Source: Deinococcus sp. AB2017081
GTDB lineage: Bacteria > Deinococcota > Deinococci > Deinococcales > Deinococcaceae
Direction: 5' to 3'
Assembly: GCF_034440735.1 (NCBI RefSeq)
Contig: NZ_CP140098.1
Coordinates: 1,419,501-1,483,500 of the forward strand
DNA: 64,000 nt
Part shown: one piece after another, positions 40,996 through 49,210 of the stretch
Layout: every line of letters begins with the position of its first letter
Position numbering within the stretch: the first letter of the stretch is position 1
Notes under the pieces: generated by a model
The model's input: the letters and a program-made list of their open reading frames with translations, nothing else
What the model was told of the DNA's origin: nothing
Databases searched by the model: none
Program-made: the position numbers and the translations under genes

Positions 40996-41001
40996 TAGCA
41001 T
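40996..41001 (+). promoter_or_regulatory. -10 element of the BKACE-type gene
   Basis: TAGCAT, 6 nt before the ATG at 41008. Confidence 0.55.
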
Positions 41002-41007
41002 CGGGCC

Positions 41008-41745
41008 ATGTTGAAAGCCTGCCTGAACGGGAACCGCGCCCCCGGCAGCCATCCGGCGCTGCCGCTCACGCCCGCCGCCCTGGCCCACGACGCGGCGGCG
41101 GTGGTCGCCCTCGGCGTGGCGGCCCTGCACCTGCACCCGCGTGGCCCGGACGGCCTGGAGAGTCTGGCGGCGGCCGACATCGCGGCGGCGCTCCAGGCGA
41201 TCCGGGCAGCGTGTCCCGGCGTGCCGGTCGGGATCTCCAGCGGCTATTGGATCCTGCCCGACGTGGGAGCGCAGCTGGACGCGGCGCGATTGTGGGCTGC
41301 CCTGCCGGAGCACGCGCGACCGGACTTCGTGTCGGTGAACCTGCACGAGCCGCACGCCCCGGCGCTGGCCGATCTGGTGCTGGCCGCCGGCATCGGGGTC
41401 GAGGCCGGGATCTGGAACACGGCGGCGGTGGCGGTCTTCCGGGCGTGGCCCCGCGCCCACGAGACCCTGCGCGTGCTGGTCGAGCTGCCGGACGTGCCGG
41501 AGGTCGAGGCGGTGGCCCTCGCGGACGGGCTGCTGCGGGAGCTGGCCGGGGTCGCCCCGCACGTGCCCCGGCTGCTGCACGGTCTGGAGCGCAGCGCGTG
41601 GCCGATGATCCGGCTGGCCGGGCAGCGCGGCCTGTCCACCCGCACCGGGCTGGAGGACAGCGCCGTACTTCCGGACGGCTCGCCCGCACCGGACAATGCG
41701 GCCCTCGTGACCGCTGCCCGCGCCGTGTTAGCCTCGGCCCGATGA
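41008..41745 (+). CDS. BKACE-family (3-keto-5-aminohexanoate cleavage-like) enzyme
   Basis: TIM-barrel protein of 245 residues of the DUF849/BKACE family. These zinc enzymes cleave beta-keto acids with acetyl-CoA. The N-terminal [20 protein letters not shown] and the metal-site LHLHPR (His-x-His, near 40-45) are clear. The SVNLHEP and [10 protein letters not shown] strands follow, with the E of EAGI as another likely metal ligand. It is shorter than the usual ~270-300 residues. The substrate is open: the family is known for diverse keto acids. The stop overlaps the pyrF start (ATGA). Confidence 0.8.
   Translation: MLKACLNGNRAPGSHPALPLTPAALAHDAAAVVALGVAALHLHPRGPDGLESLAAADIAAALQAIRAACPGVPVGISSGYWILPDVGAQLDAARLWAALPEHARPDFVSVNLHEPHAPALADLVLAAGIGVEAGIWNTAAVAVFRAWPRAHETLRVLVELPDVPEVEAVALADGLLRELAGVAPHVPRLLHGLERSAWPMIRLAGQRGLSTRTGLEDSAVLPDGSPAPDNAALVTAARAVLASAR
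41729..41734 (+). promoter_or_regulatory. Internal -10 element before pyrF
   Basis: TAGCCT inside the 3' end of the BKACE-type gene, 7 nt before the pyrF ATG. Confidence 0.4.
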
Positions 41746-42551
41746 CCTTCGCGCAGGCAGTCACGGACCGCACCCGCCGCCTCGGCACGCGCCTGTGCGT
41801 GGGCCTCGATCCCCGCGCCGCAGCGTACCGGGACGTGGATCACCTCAGGGCCCACACGCTCGACGTGCTGGAGGCCACCGCTCCCCTGGCCGCGTGCGTC
41901 AAGCCGCAGTTCGCGTTCTATGAGGCGCTGGGCCTGGAGGGGCTGGTGGTGCTGGACGAGGTCTGTGCAGCGGCCCGCACCCTGGGCCTGCCGGTGCTGC
42001 TCGACGCCAAGCGCGGCGACATCGGCAGCACGGCGGCGGCCTACGCGCAGGGCTGGCTGACCGGCCGGCACGCGGGCGCGGCCCTGACGGTCAACCCCTT
42101 CCTGGGCTTCGAGACCCTGACGCCCTTCGTCGAGACGGCCCACGCCCACGGCGGCGCGGTGTTCGTGCTCGTCAAGACCAGCAACCCCGGCCAGGGCGAC
42201 CTGCAGGGCAGCGGAGTCAGCGAGCGGATCGCGGTCGAGGTGGCCCGGCTGTGCGCCGGGGAACCGGAGGGCGAGTACGCCAGCGTGGGGGCCGTCGTGG
42301 GGGCCACCCACGCCCACGACCTGCCGCTGTACCGGTCGTTGATGCCCCGCGCCATGCTGCTGCTGCCGGGCCTGGGAGCGCAGGGCGCGGCGGCGGGCGA
42401 TCTAGCCGGAGCCTTCGCTCCAGACGGCACCGGGGCCCTGGCGAGCGCCAGCCGGGGCGTGCAGTACGCCCGCGACCTCGACGTGACGGCCAGCGTTCAC
42501 GCCGCCCGGCAGTACCGCGACGACCTGAACGCGGCGCTGGGCGTGACCTAG
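41742..42551 (+). CDS. pyrF: Orotidine-5'-phosphate decarboxylase
   Basis: Last step of UMP synthesis: decarboxylation of OMP to UMP. At 269 residues this is the longer type-2 form. The catalytic Asp-Lys-Asp array is in [13 protein letters not shown] (about residues 86-98). The N-terminus [10 protein letters not shown] and the phosphate-binding region SASRGVQYA near the C-terminus are standard. The ATG at 41742 overlaps the stop of the BKACE-type gene; an in-frame extension back to 40974 is only shadow coding. A TAGCCT directly upstream suggests it can also be transcribed separately. Confidence 0.95.
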   Translation: MTFAQAVTDRTRRLGTRLCVGLDPRAAAYRDVDHLRAHTLDVLEATAPLAACVKPQFAFYEALGLEGLVVLDEVCAAARTLGLPVLLDAKRGDIGSTAAAYAQGWLTGRHAGAALTVNPFLGFETLTPFVETAHAHGGAVFVLVKTSNPGQGDLQGSGVSERIAVEVARLCAGEPEGEYASVGAVVGATHAHDLPLYRSLMPRAMLLLPGLGAQGAAAGDLAGAFAPDGTGALASASRGVQYARDLDVTASVHAARQYRDDLNAALGVT

Positions 42552-42567
42552 GCCCGGTGCGGCCGGA

Positions 42568-44550
42568 TCACGCCGGCGCGGCTGGCGTGTCGGGCAGCGT
42601 GAAGTGCACCGTCGTGCCCTCGCCCGGCGTGGACTCCAGCCAGATGCGGCCGCCGTGGCTCTCCACGATCTTCTGGCACACCGACAGCCCGATGCCGTTG
42701 CCCGGGTAGGCCTGGCGGGTGTGCAGGCGCTGGAACACCGTGAAGACCTTCTGCAGGTACTGAGCCTCGATGCCGATTCCGTTGTCTGCGACCGTGAATT
42801 CGTAGCCGCCGGGGATCGGCCGGGCGCTCACGTGGATCCGGGGCGGCACGCCAGGCTGCCGGAACTTCAGGGCGTTTCCGAGCAGGTTGTGGAACAGCTG
42901 CACGAACTGCGTGGGGTCGCCGCTGCGGCTGGGCAGAGGATCGGCCGTGATCTGTGCCCCGGTGTCCTGGGCCTGCGGCTCCAGGCTGGCCGTGACGTCG
43001 TCCAGCAGGGCACCCAGATCCATCGTCCGGGGGCTGGCGGCATTGCTGACCCGCGCCATCGCGAGCACGTCCTCAATCAGGGTGAACATGCGCTGGGCGC
43101 CGTCGATCACGATGGTCAGGTACCGCCGGCCGCGCTCGTCGAGCTGCGCGCCATGGCGGCCCTGGAGCAGCTGCGCGAAGGAGCTCACGGTGCGCAGCGG
43201 TTCCTTGAGGTCGTGGGACGCCACATACGCGAACTGCTCCAGTTCACGGTTGCTGCGTTCAAGCGCGGCGGTGCGCTCCCGCACGCGGTGTTCCAGGGTC
43301 ACGCGGTGCTGGCGCTCCGCCTCCGTGAGGGCCGCGCGGTCGAGGGCCTGGGCACACAGCTCCGCGTAGGTGAGCAGCAGCGTCTGGTCATCCGCGTCGC
43401 TCAGCTGGGCGTCCAGCAGCCCCAGCACCCCGAAGACGCGCTCGGACGGCCCGGCCTGCACGATCGGCAGCGTGGTCCAGCGGGCATCCGTGATCGGCGT
43501 GGCAGGCGTGGTCACGCCCTGCGCGCGCGCCGAGCGGGCGGCGTGGGCCAGGGGGTGGGGCGCAGTCAACGGCAGCACGCTCGGCGGGGCGGGCAGCCCG
43601 ATGGTCGTCCCGGCGGTCGCGACCAGGTTCAGCTGCGCGTCGTCCCCCGACGGGACGTACAGCGCCAGGGCGGCGGCCTGTGCCCCCAGCACCTCGCGGG
43701 CCTGTTCCACGATCACCTGTTCCGCGTCGCCCGGGAGCCGCACCGTGTTCAGGGCCAGCGACGCGCCGTACAGATGGCGCAGCCGGTCGGTGGCGCGGCG
43801 GTCACGTTCCTCGGCCAGGCGGCGGGGGGTGATGTCCCCCAGGTACACGGACAGGCCGTCGCCGGCCGGATACACGCGCGCACCCAGCCAGTGGTTCGCG
43901 TGGGGATCGTGCAGCTCGGCCGTGACGGTGCGGCGCTCGGTGGCGGCGGTGTGCAGGGCCGCTGGCAGCGGCGTCGCGTCGAGCCACGGCAGCGCGGCCG
44001 CAATGGGGCGGTTCAGGATCTCGGCCGAGGACACGTCCAGCACGTGCTCGGCCGCCGGGTTCAGGTACTGCACACACTGCTGGTGATCCAGCGACAGGAA
44101 CCCGTCCGTGACGCTGTCGAGAATCGCCTGGGAGCGCTGCTGCTCGCGGCGCAGATCCCGTTCCAGCGCGTGGCGCTGCGTGGCGTTCGCGGCGGCCCGC
44201 CACAGATCCTCGGCCCGCAGCTGGGCCTTGACCAGATAGTCCTGGGCACCGGCCTGCATGGCGTTCACCGCCACGCGCTCGTCACCCAGGCCGGTCAGCA
44301 TGATCACCGGGCTGGCGGGCGCGGCCTGCGCCAGGAATTCCAGGCCGGTCATGTCCGGCAGCTGGTAGTCGAGCAGCAGCAGGTCCATGGGCGTCGCCGT
44401 GAGGAGCTGCAGGGCGTCCTCGCCCAGCTGGGCGGTGTGCAGCTCGACCCGGTGCTCGGGCCACCGCCGCAGGTACCGGCTGAAGGTCTCGGTATCCTCC
44501 GGACTGTCGTCAACGATCAGGACACGCAGGGGCGTGCCGGGCACGGTCAT
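42568..44550 (-). CDS. Hybrid sensor kinase REC-PAS-GAF-HisKA-HATPase (fourth gene of the bph operon)
   Basis: Cytoplasmic signalling protein of 660 residues. An N-terminal receiver (1-125) has the phospho-acceptor D61 in LLLLDYQLPDM. A PAS domain (about 135-245) and a GAF domain (270-410) follow. A coiled segment leads to the histidine kinase with H446 in VASHDLKEPLRT, and the ATPase has N (FHNLLGNALKF), G1 (VADNGIGIEAQY) and G2 (GNGIGLSVCQKIVESHGG) boxes. The kinase part closely resembles that of BphP next door. The receiver at the front suggests it takes phosphate from BphP or is modulated like the response regulator. No membrane span. Its ATG overlaps the stop of the response-regulator gene. 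Confidence 0.9.
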   Translation of the reverse strand: MTVPGTPLRVLIVDDSPEDTETFSRYLRRWPEHRVELHTAQLGEDALQLLTATPMDLLLLDYQLPDMTGLEFLAQAAPASPVIMLTGLGDERVAVNAMQAGAQDYLVKAQLRAEDLWRAAANATQRHALERDLRREQQRSQAILDSVTDGFLSLDHQQCVQYLNPAAEHVLDVSSAEILNRPIAAALPWLDATPLPAALHTAATERRTVTAELHDPHANHWLGARVYPAGDGLSVYLGDITPRRLAEERDRRATDRLRHLYGASLALNTVRLPGDAEQVIVEQAREVLGAQAAALALYVPSGDDAQLNLVATAGTTIGLPAPPSVLPLTAPHPLAHAARSARAQGVTTPATPITDARWTTLPIVQAGPSERVFGVLGLLDAQLSDADDQTLLLTYAELCAQALDRAALTEAERQHRVTLEHRVRERTAALERSNRELEQFAYVASHDLKEPLRTVSSFAQLLQGRHGAQLDERGRRYLTIVIDGAQRMFTLIEDVLAMARVSNAASPRTMDLGALLDDVTASLEPQAQDTGAQITADPLPSRSGDPTQFVQLFHNLLGNALKFRQPGVPPRIHVSARPIPGGYEFTVADNGIGIEAQYLQKVFTVFQRLHTRQAYPGNGIGLSVCQKIVESHGGRIWLESTPGEGTTVHFTLPDTPAAPA

Positions 44551-44981
44551 GCCTGCTCCGGCATGACGGGCACGGGCAGCTGGGCGATATCGAACCAGAA
44601 GCTGCACATCACGCCGATCTGCTCCATGAACAGCTGGAAGTTCACCGGCTTGACCAGGTAGCCGTTCGCGCCGGCGTCGTAGCAGCCGCGCACGTCGCTG
44701 TCACTGACCGAGGTGGACATGATCAGCACCGGCAGCACGTTCAGGTGCGGATCGCGCTTGATGGCGGCCAGGACGTCACGGCCGTCCGTGCCGGGCAGGT
44801 TCAGGTCGAGCAGGATCAGGCCGGGGGAGGGGCGGCCAGGTTCGCGCAGGCGCGCCAGGGCAGCGTCGCCGTCCACGCAGCGCTCGACCGGCAGGGTGCG
44901 GCCCAGGCGACGCAGCGCCCACGACACGGCTTCGAAATCCTCGTCGCTGTCCTCGACGACCAAGAGGGGGCGGGTGTTCAT
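44547..44981 (-). CDS. bphR: Single-domain response regulator of the phytochrome system
   Basis: Receiver of 144 residues with no output domain. The acidic pocket (VVEDSDEDFE) is at 8-17, the phospho-acceptor is D59 in LILLDLNLPG, and the switch Lys is in GYLVKPVN. The C-terminal extension (about 125-144) is aromatic and Pro-rich and ends VPVMPEQA. The arrangement matches the Rcp1/BphR receivers that accept phosphate from bacteriophytochromes. The ATG follows the bphP stop by 1 nt; an in-frame extension to 45053 is rejected. Output must be through protein contact, possibly with the hybrid kinase downstream. Confidence 0.9.
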   Translation of the reverse strand: MNTRPLLVVEDSDEDFEAVSWALRRLGRTLPVERCVDGDAALARLREPGRPSPGLILLDLNLPGTDGRDVLAAIKRDPHLNVLPVLIMSTSVSDSDVRGCYDAGANGYLVKPVNFQLFMEQIGVMCSFWFDIAQLPVPVMPEQA

Positions 44982-44982
44982 C

Positions 44983-47262
44983 TCAGGCCTCCAGCGTGAA
45001 CAGGAAGGTGCTGCCCTCACCGTAGACGCTCTCCACCCAGATCTGGCCGCCATGCCGCTCGACGATCTTGCGGACGATGGTCAGGCCGGCCCCGGTGCCG
45101 CCGCCGAACTGCTCGCGGGCATGCAGGCGCTTGAAGATCCGGAAGATGTTCTCGAAATGCTGCTCCCGGATGCCCAGCCCGTCGTCGCGGACGTACAGGA
45201 TGCGCGCCGACGGGCTGACCTCCGGCGGAATACGGTGACCGGCACGGTCGGCGGGTGCCAGCATGCCGACCTCGACGTGCGGCCGGGCCCGCTCGGTGTA
45301 TTTCAGGGCGTTCGCGATCAGGTTCTGGTAGATCTCGGCCACCCGCACCCGGTCGACCGTCACGGTGGGCAGGTCGTGGAGCGTGACGGTCGCGCCGGTC
45401 TCGCGCAGCCGCTGCTCGAGGATCTCCAGCACGTCCGAGAGCACCTCGTTCAGGGGCACCGGCTGGAAGTTCAGTTCCTCGCGGCCCACCCGCGAATACA
45501 GCAGCAGCGAATCGAGCAGGTCGTCCATGCGCTGCGTCAGGCGCACCAGGGTGCGGAGCTTTGCGACCCCGTCCTCGTCGAGCTGCTGGCTGTAGGTCTC
45601 CAGCAGAAACACCGAGTAGTTGTGCATGCCCCGCAGCGGCTCCTTCAGATCGTGGCTGGCGATGTACGCGAAGGCGTCGAGCTCCGCGTTCGACCGCCGC
45701 AGCTCGACGTTCAGCTCGTAGGTCTCGGCGGCGCGGCGCAGTTCGACCGCCGTGACGGCCCGCCGCAGCGCCTGACCCGCGTGCAGTTCGGCAGGTGTCC
45801 ACGGTGCCGAGCGGCCGCGCACCGTCTCCTGCCACGCCGCGAAGGAGTCGCGTGGACTCAGGCGACCCACGCCGTCGGCACCGATCTGCACGGGCTTGTT
45901 CGGATCGCCGCCCCACGTGACCGTCTGGAGCTGTTCGGGCCGGAACCACAGCACGTAGTCCTGTCGGGAACTGCCCAGCGGCACCGCCAGCACCCCGCTC
46001 GGGCGCGTCTGGTAGGTCCGCGCGGGCGGATGGTCGCGGCCCAGGGCGTCCGTGTGGATCACGTCCGCCTCGGGCAGGGTGGCCAGCCATGCGCACAGTT
46101 CCCTGACCTGATCGGCGGTCGGGGTCACGCCCAGCAGCACCAGCTCGCCCTCGTAGTGGATGGCCGCGCCGGGCGCGTCGATGAAGCCCAGCAGGTTGGC
46201 GTCCTCGGCGTTCAGGGCTTCCATGGGGTCGGGCGTGTGGGCCAGCCGTCCCACCAGGTCAGACTCGGCCGAGCGCAGCCGCAGTTCGTAGGCCTGCTCA
46301 TCGCGCTCCTGCCGCGCCCCGAGCTGCACGCTGGCGACCTGTCCCAGGAATTCGCAGGCGGCGCGGGCGTCGTAGGACAGCACACGCGGCGAGTTGTGGT
46401 GGCACGCGATCAGGCCCCACAGCTCCTGTCCCCGCACGATCGAGATGCTCATGGACGCGCCCACGCCCATGTTCTTCAGGTACTGGATGTGGATGGGCGA
46501 CACCGCCCGCAGCCCCGCGTGCGTGAGATCCAGGGGCTGCGGGCGCTCCGGCACGGCATACAGCGGCGAGGTCTCGCTGTGCACGTCGCTGATGATCCTC
46601 AGCATGTTCAGCACATACAGTGCCCGCGCCTGCTGCGGGATGTCCGTCGCGGGATAGCGCAGTCCGAGGAAGGCCTCGGTTCCCGGCTGGAGCGCCTCGG
46701 CGATCACCGTGCCCGTGCCGTCCGGCCCGAACTGGTAGACCATCACCCGGTCGAAGCCTGTCAGCTGCCGCACTTCGCGGGCCAGCACCGCTGCGAAGTC
46801 GTCCAGGCTGCGCGTGGCATTCAGGGCGCTCAGCGGCCCACGGATGAGGGCGGCGGGATCCACCTGCGACCGCATGACGGAGCGTTCGAATTCCAGGATG
46901 TGCAGGCCGTCACGCGCGTGTGCGACGACGTCGAACGGCCCCTCACCCTGTACCCGCACGCTCATCAGGAACAGCGGGTTGAGTTCCAGGGCCTCGCGGG
47001 TCAGGGCCCCCTCGATCGCCTGCCGGGTCTCGGCATCCAGCAGGACGTCCAGCGTCTGACCCAGCAGCGCCGACGGCTCCATCCCGAAGTGATCCTGAAC
47101 CGAGACGCTTGCCACCACGATCCGGTCGCCCTCCAGCGCGACGAGGGCACCGTGCGACTGCACGGCGCCGGGAATGTGGATCGGCTCGCGGTCGCAGGTG
47201 GTCAGGTCGACCGGGCCACCACTCAGGTTCAGGATCGGGCGGTCGCCCGAGTGCCCGGTCAT
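44983..47262 (-). CDS. bphP: Bacteriophytochrome histidine kinase
   Basis: Red/far-red photoreceptor of 759 residues with PAS-GAF-PHY-HisKA-HATPase layout. Biliverdin attaches to C23 in TTCDREPIHIPG. The GAF chromophore pocket has YPATDIPQQARALY (D207; most relatives have PASDIP), SPIHIQYLKNMGVGASMS and CHHN. The PHY tongue region carries WGGDPNKP and PRDSFAAWQE. The phospho-acceptor is H537 in IASHDLKEPLRG, and the ATPase ends in GTGAGLTIVRKIVERHGG. In Deinococcus this protein controls pigment levels in response to light. The ATG overlaps the stop of the heme oxygenase gene (ATGA), ensuring chromophore and apoprotein are co-produced. Confidence 0.96.
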   Translation of the reverse strand: MTGHSGDRPILNLSGGPVDLTTCDREPIHIPGAVQSHGALVALEGDRIVVASVSVQDHFGMEPSALLGQTLDVLLDAETRQAIEGALTREALELNPLFLMSVRVQGEGPFDVVAHARDGLHILEFERSVMRSQVDPAALIRGPLSALNATRSLDDFAAVLAREVRQLTGFDRVMVYQFGPDGTGTVIAEALQPGTEAFLGLRYPATDIPQQARALYVLNMLRIISDVHSETSPLYAVPERPQPLDLTHAGLRAVSPIHIQYLKNMGVGASMSISIVRGQELWGLIACHHNSPRVLSYDARAACEFLGQVASVQLGARQERDEQAYELRLRSAESDLVGRLAHTPDPMEALNAEDANLLGFIDAPGAAIHYEGELVLLGVTPTADQVRELCAWLATLPEADVIHTDALGRDHPPARTYQTRPSGVLAVPLGSSRQDYVLWFRPEQLQTVTWGGDPNKPVQIGADGVGRLSPRDSFAAWQETVRGRSAPWTPAELHAGQALRRAVTAVELRRAAETYELNVELRRSNAELDAFAYIASHDLKEPLRGMHNYSVFLLETYSQQLDEDGVAKLRTLVRLTQRMDDLLDSLLLYSRVGREELNFQPVPLNEVLSDVLEILEQRLRETGATVTLHDLPTVTVDRVRVAEIYQNLIANALKYTERARPHVEVGMLAPADRAGHRIPPEVSPSARILYVRDDGLGIREQHFENIFRIFKRLHAREQFGGGTGAGLTIVRKIVERHGGQIWVESVYGEGSTFLFTLEA

Positions 47263-47843
47263 GCCGACACCCCGTCCCGCACCGCCAGCGGGACGAACAG
47301 ACTGAAGGTCTGGGCGGCTCCGGCCAGGACTCCGGCGTGGAAGGCGGCGTCGGCACGCGCACAGCGGCCCTCCAGCGCCGCGCCGAACGCCTTCCAGCGC
47401 GGCCCAACCTGATCGCCGTAGCTGCTGAAGAACGCCAGGCCGCGGCCGGGTTCGGTGCCCAGGTCAAGCTGCCCGGCCAGGTGCCGGCGCAGCAGCTGCC
47501 CGCCCAGCGTGGCCCCTTCCAGGACATACAGCGCGCCCCAGGCGTGGGCCTCGTCCGGGAGGGGCGGTACGGGTGCCGGTCGGGTGTCCGGAGGGGTGCC
47601 CAGGGCCCGCAGGTCGTCGGCCAGCGCGCCCAGTTTCGCGGCGCGGCGGGCGGGCCAGTCCAGCTCCGCGTGTCCGGCCAGCCAGCGGTCGAGCTCCACG
47701 CACAGCGGCACATACAGGGCGTGGAGGCCGCGCAGCACGTGGACATACCGTGCCCGGCCCAGATCCGGCGCGAGGAGGTTCAGGGCAGCCTCGGCGCGGG
47801 CATGGGCCTCCCGCGTCTCCGCCTTCAGTTGTGCGAGGATCAC
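47259..47843 (-). CDS. bphO: Biliverdin-producing heme oxygenase
   Basis: Heme oxygenase of 194 residues that opens heme to biliverdin IX-alpha, the chromophore of BphP. The proximal heme ligand is H14 in ETREAHARAEAAL. The distal helix contains YVLEGATLGGQLL (near 107-119) with the flexible glycines over the heme. It is the first gene of the leftward bphO-bphP-bphR-hybrid kinase operon. The GTG at 47843 is used: it gives the family's normal length, and TAGAAC lies 7 nt before it. A divergent or separate promoter for bphP alone is not seen. Confidence 0.92.
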   Translation of the reverse strand: MILAQLKAETREAHARAEAALNLLAPDLGRARYVHVLRGLHALYVPLCVELDRWLAGHAELDWPARRAAKLGALADDLRALGTPPDTRPAPVPPLPDEAHAWGALYVLEGATLGGQLLRRHLAGQLDLGTEPGRGLAFFSSYGDQVGPRWKAFGAALEGRCARADAAFHAGVLAGAAQTFSLFVPLAVRDGVSA

Positions 47844-47878
47844 GTCCCCTGTTCTACCGCATTCTGCTGATCCGCCGG

Positions 47879-49075
47879 TCATGCGAGGGCGCTGAGCAGG
47901 GCGTCGACATCGTGGGTGGTCGTGTAGTGGGCGAGACTCGTGCGCACGACTCCGTCCGGGTACAGCCCCAGATCCGTCAGGGGCTGCACGGCGTAGAAGT
48001 GCCCGGCGCCCACATCCACGCCCTGCGCGGCCAGCCGGGCGGCTGTGGCCTGTGGCGTGTGGCCGGCCACACGGAAGGCCACCGTCCCCACGCGGCCGTC
48101 GGTGGTCTGCGGGCCATAGACGGTCACGTCCGGCAGCGCCACGAGGCCCTGCACCATCCGCGCCGTGACGGGAGCCTCCAGCGCCGCGATCCGGGTGTAG
48201 GCCTGCTCCAGCGCGGCCCGCGACAGCACCGTGCTGTCCCCCAGACCACTCAGGTAGTCCAGGGTGCCCAGCCACCCCGCCAGCAGTTCGAACGGCGGCG
48301 TACCGTGCTCCAGTCCGGTGATGTCGCCGGGCGGCACGAAGGACAGGCGTGGCCACGGCAGCTGCTCGCGCAGCTCGGCGCGCAGCCACAGCGCCCCCAG
48401 GTGGGGGCCGAAGACCTTGTACGGACTGAAGGTCACGAGGTCGGCACCCCACGCCTGCACGTCCGGCAGGGTGTGTGGCCCGGCGTGCACGGCGTCCACG
48501 GCCGTCCACGCACCGGCGGCCCGCACCTGGGCGGTGATCGCCGGAATGTCCGGCGTGACGCCGAGCACGTTGCTCGCGGCCGTCACCGCGACCAGCCGCG
48601 TGCGGGGCGACAGCCGGGCCGCCAGGTCGTCCGGGTGCAGCCGCATGTCGGGCTGCCGGGCGTGCCACACGTGAACCGTCACGCCGACGCGCTCCAGTTC
48701 CCGCCACGGGCTGGCGTTGGCCTCGTGTTCCAGGCCCGACACGATGATCTCGTCGCCCGGGCCCCACCGCCGCGCCATGCCCGCCGCGACCCGGAACGCC
48801 AGGGCCGTGGCGCTGGGCCCGAGGGCCACGTCGGCCGGGTCGGCGTTCAGGAACAGGGCCGTCGCCTCACGCGCCCGGCGCTTGAGGTCGGCGACCGCGT
48901 GGCCGGGCACGTGCGACGGCATGGCGTTGACCGCACCGTAGTCCGTCAGGTGCGCCGTGATGGCCCGGATGGCGCTCAGCGGCAGCAGTCCCCCGGCCGC
49001 GTTGTCGAGGTACACGCGCCCGGAGGCCAGCGGAGGGAACTGGAGACGGAGGTCGTCGGACGGCACGGAACTCAT
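47879..49075 (-). CDS. Cysteine desulfurase-like PLP enzyme
   Basis: Aminotransferase class-V fold protein of 398 residues of the cysteine desulfurase-like group. The N-terminal VYLDNAAGGLLP and the nucleotide-cup motif GPSATALAFRVA are present. HEANASPWRELE and the PLP Lys in TFSPYKVFGPHLGALW (about residue 207) are also clear. The active-site Cys loop of IscS/SufS is not evident, and the C-terminal HYTTTHDVDALLSAL contains no Cys, so true desulfurase activity is uncertain. TATCCT lies 6 nt before the ATG at 49075. It ends 36 nt upstream of bphO but is probably an independent unit. Confidence 0.83.
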   Translation of the reverse strand: MSSVPSDDLRLQFPPLASGRVYLDNAAGGLLPLSAIRAITAHLTDYGAVNAMPSHVPGHAVADLKRRAREATALFLNADPADVALGPSATALAFRVAAGMARRWGPGDEIIVSGLEHEANASPWRELERVGVTVHVWHARQPDMRLHPDDLAARLSPRTRLVAVTAASNVLGVTPDIPAITAQVRAAGAWTAVDAVHAGPHTLPDVQAWGADLVTFSPYKVFGPHLGALWLRAELREQLPWPRLSFVPPGDITGLEHGTPPFELLAGWLGTLDYLSGLGDSTVLSRAALEQAYTRIAALEAPVTARMVQGLVALPDVTVYGPQTTDGRVGTVAFRVAGHTPQATAARLAAQGVDVGAGHFYAVQPLTDLGLYPDGVVRTSLAHYTTTHDVDALLSALA

Positions 49076-49081
49076 GCGCGC

Positions 49082-49087
49082 AGGATA
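49082..49087 (-). promoter_or_regulatory. -10 element of the cysteine desulfurase-like gene
   Basis: TATCCT on the minus strand, 6 nt before the ATG at 49075. Confidence 0.6.
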
Positions 49088-49155
49088 GACCTGCCCCCCG
49101 GCGCCGGCGCGGCCCGCAGCCGTGCCCCGCCAGTTGATGAGGGTTTAGAGAAGAT

Positions 49156-49180
49156 CACCCCCGGTGCTGTGCCGGGGGTG
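49156..49180 (-). terminator. Terminator of the PRC-barrel gene
   Basis: CACCCCCGG and CCGGGGGTG form a perfect 9-bp stem with a 7-nt loop. Read leftward it is followed by ATCTTCTCT. Confidence 0.7.
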
Positions 49181-49210
49181 TCAGCACGCCGAGGCGGCGC
49201 GTCAGGGGCT

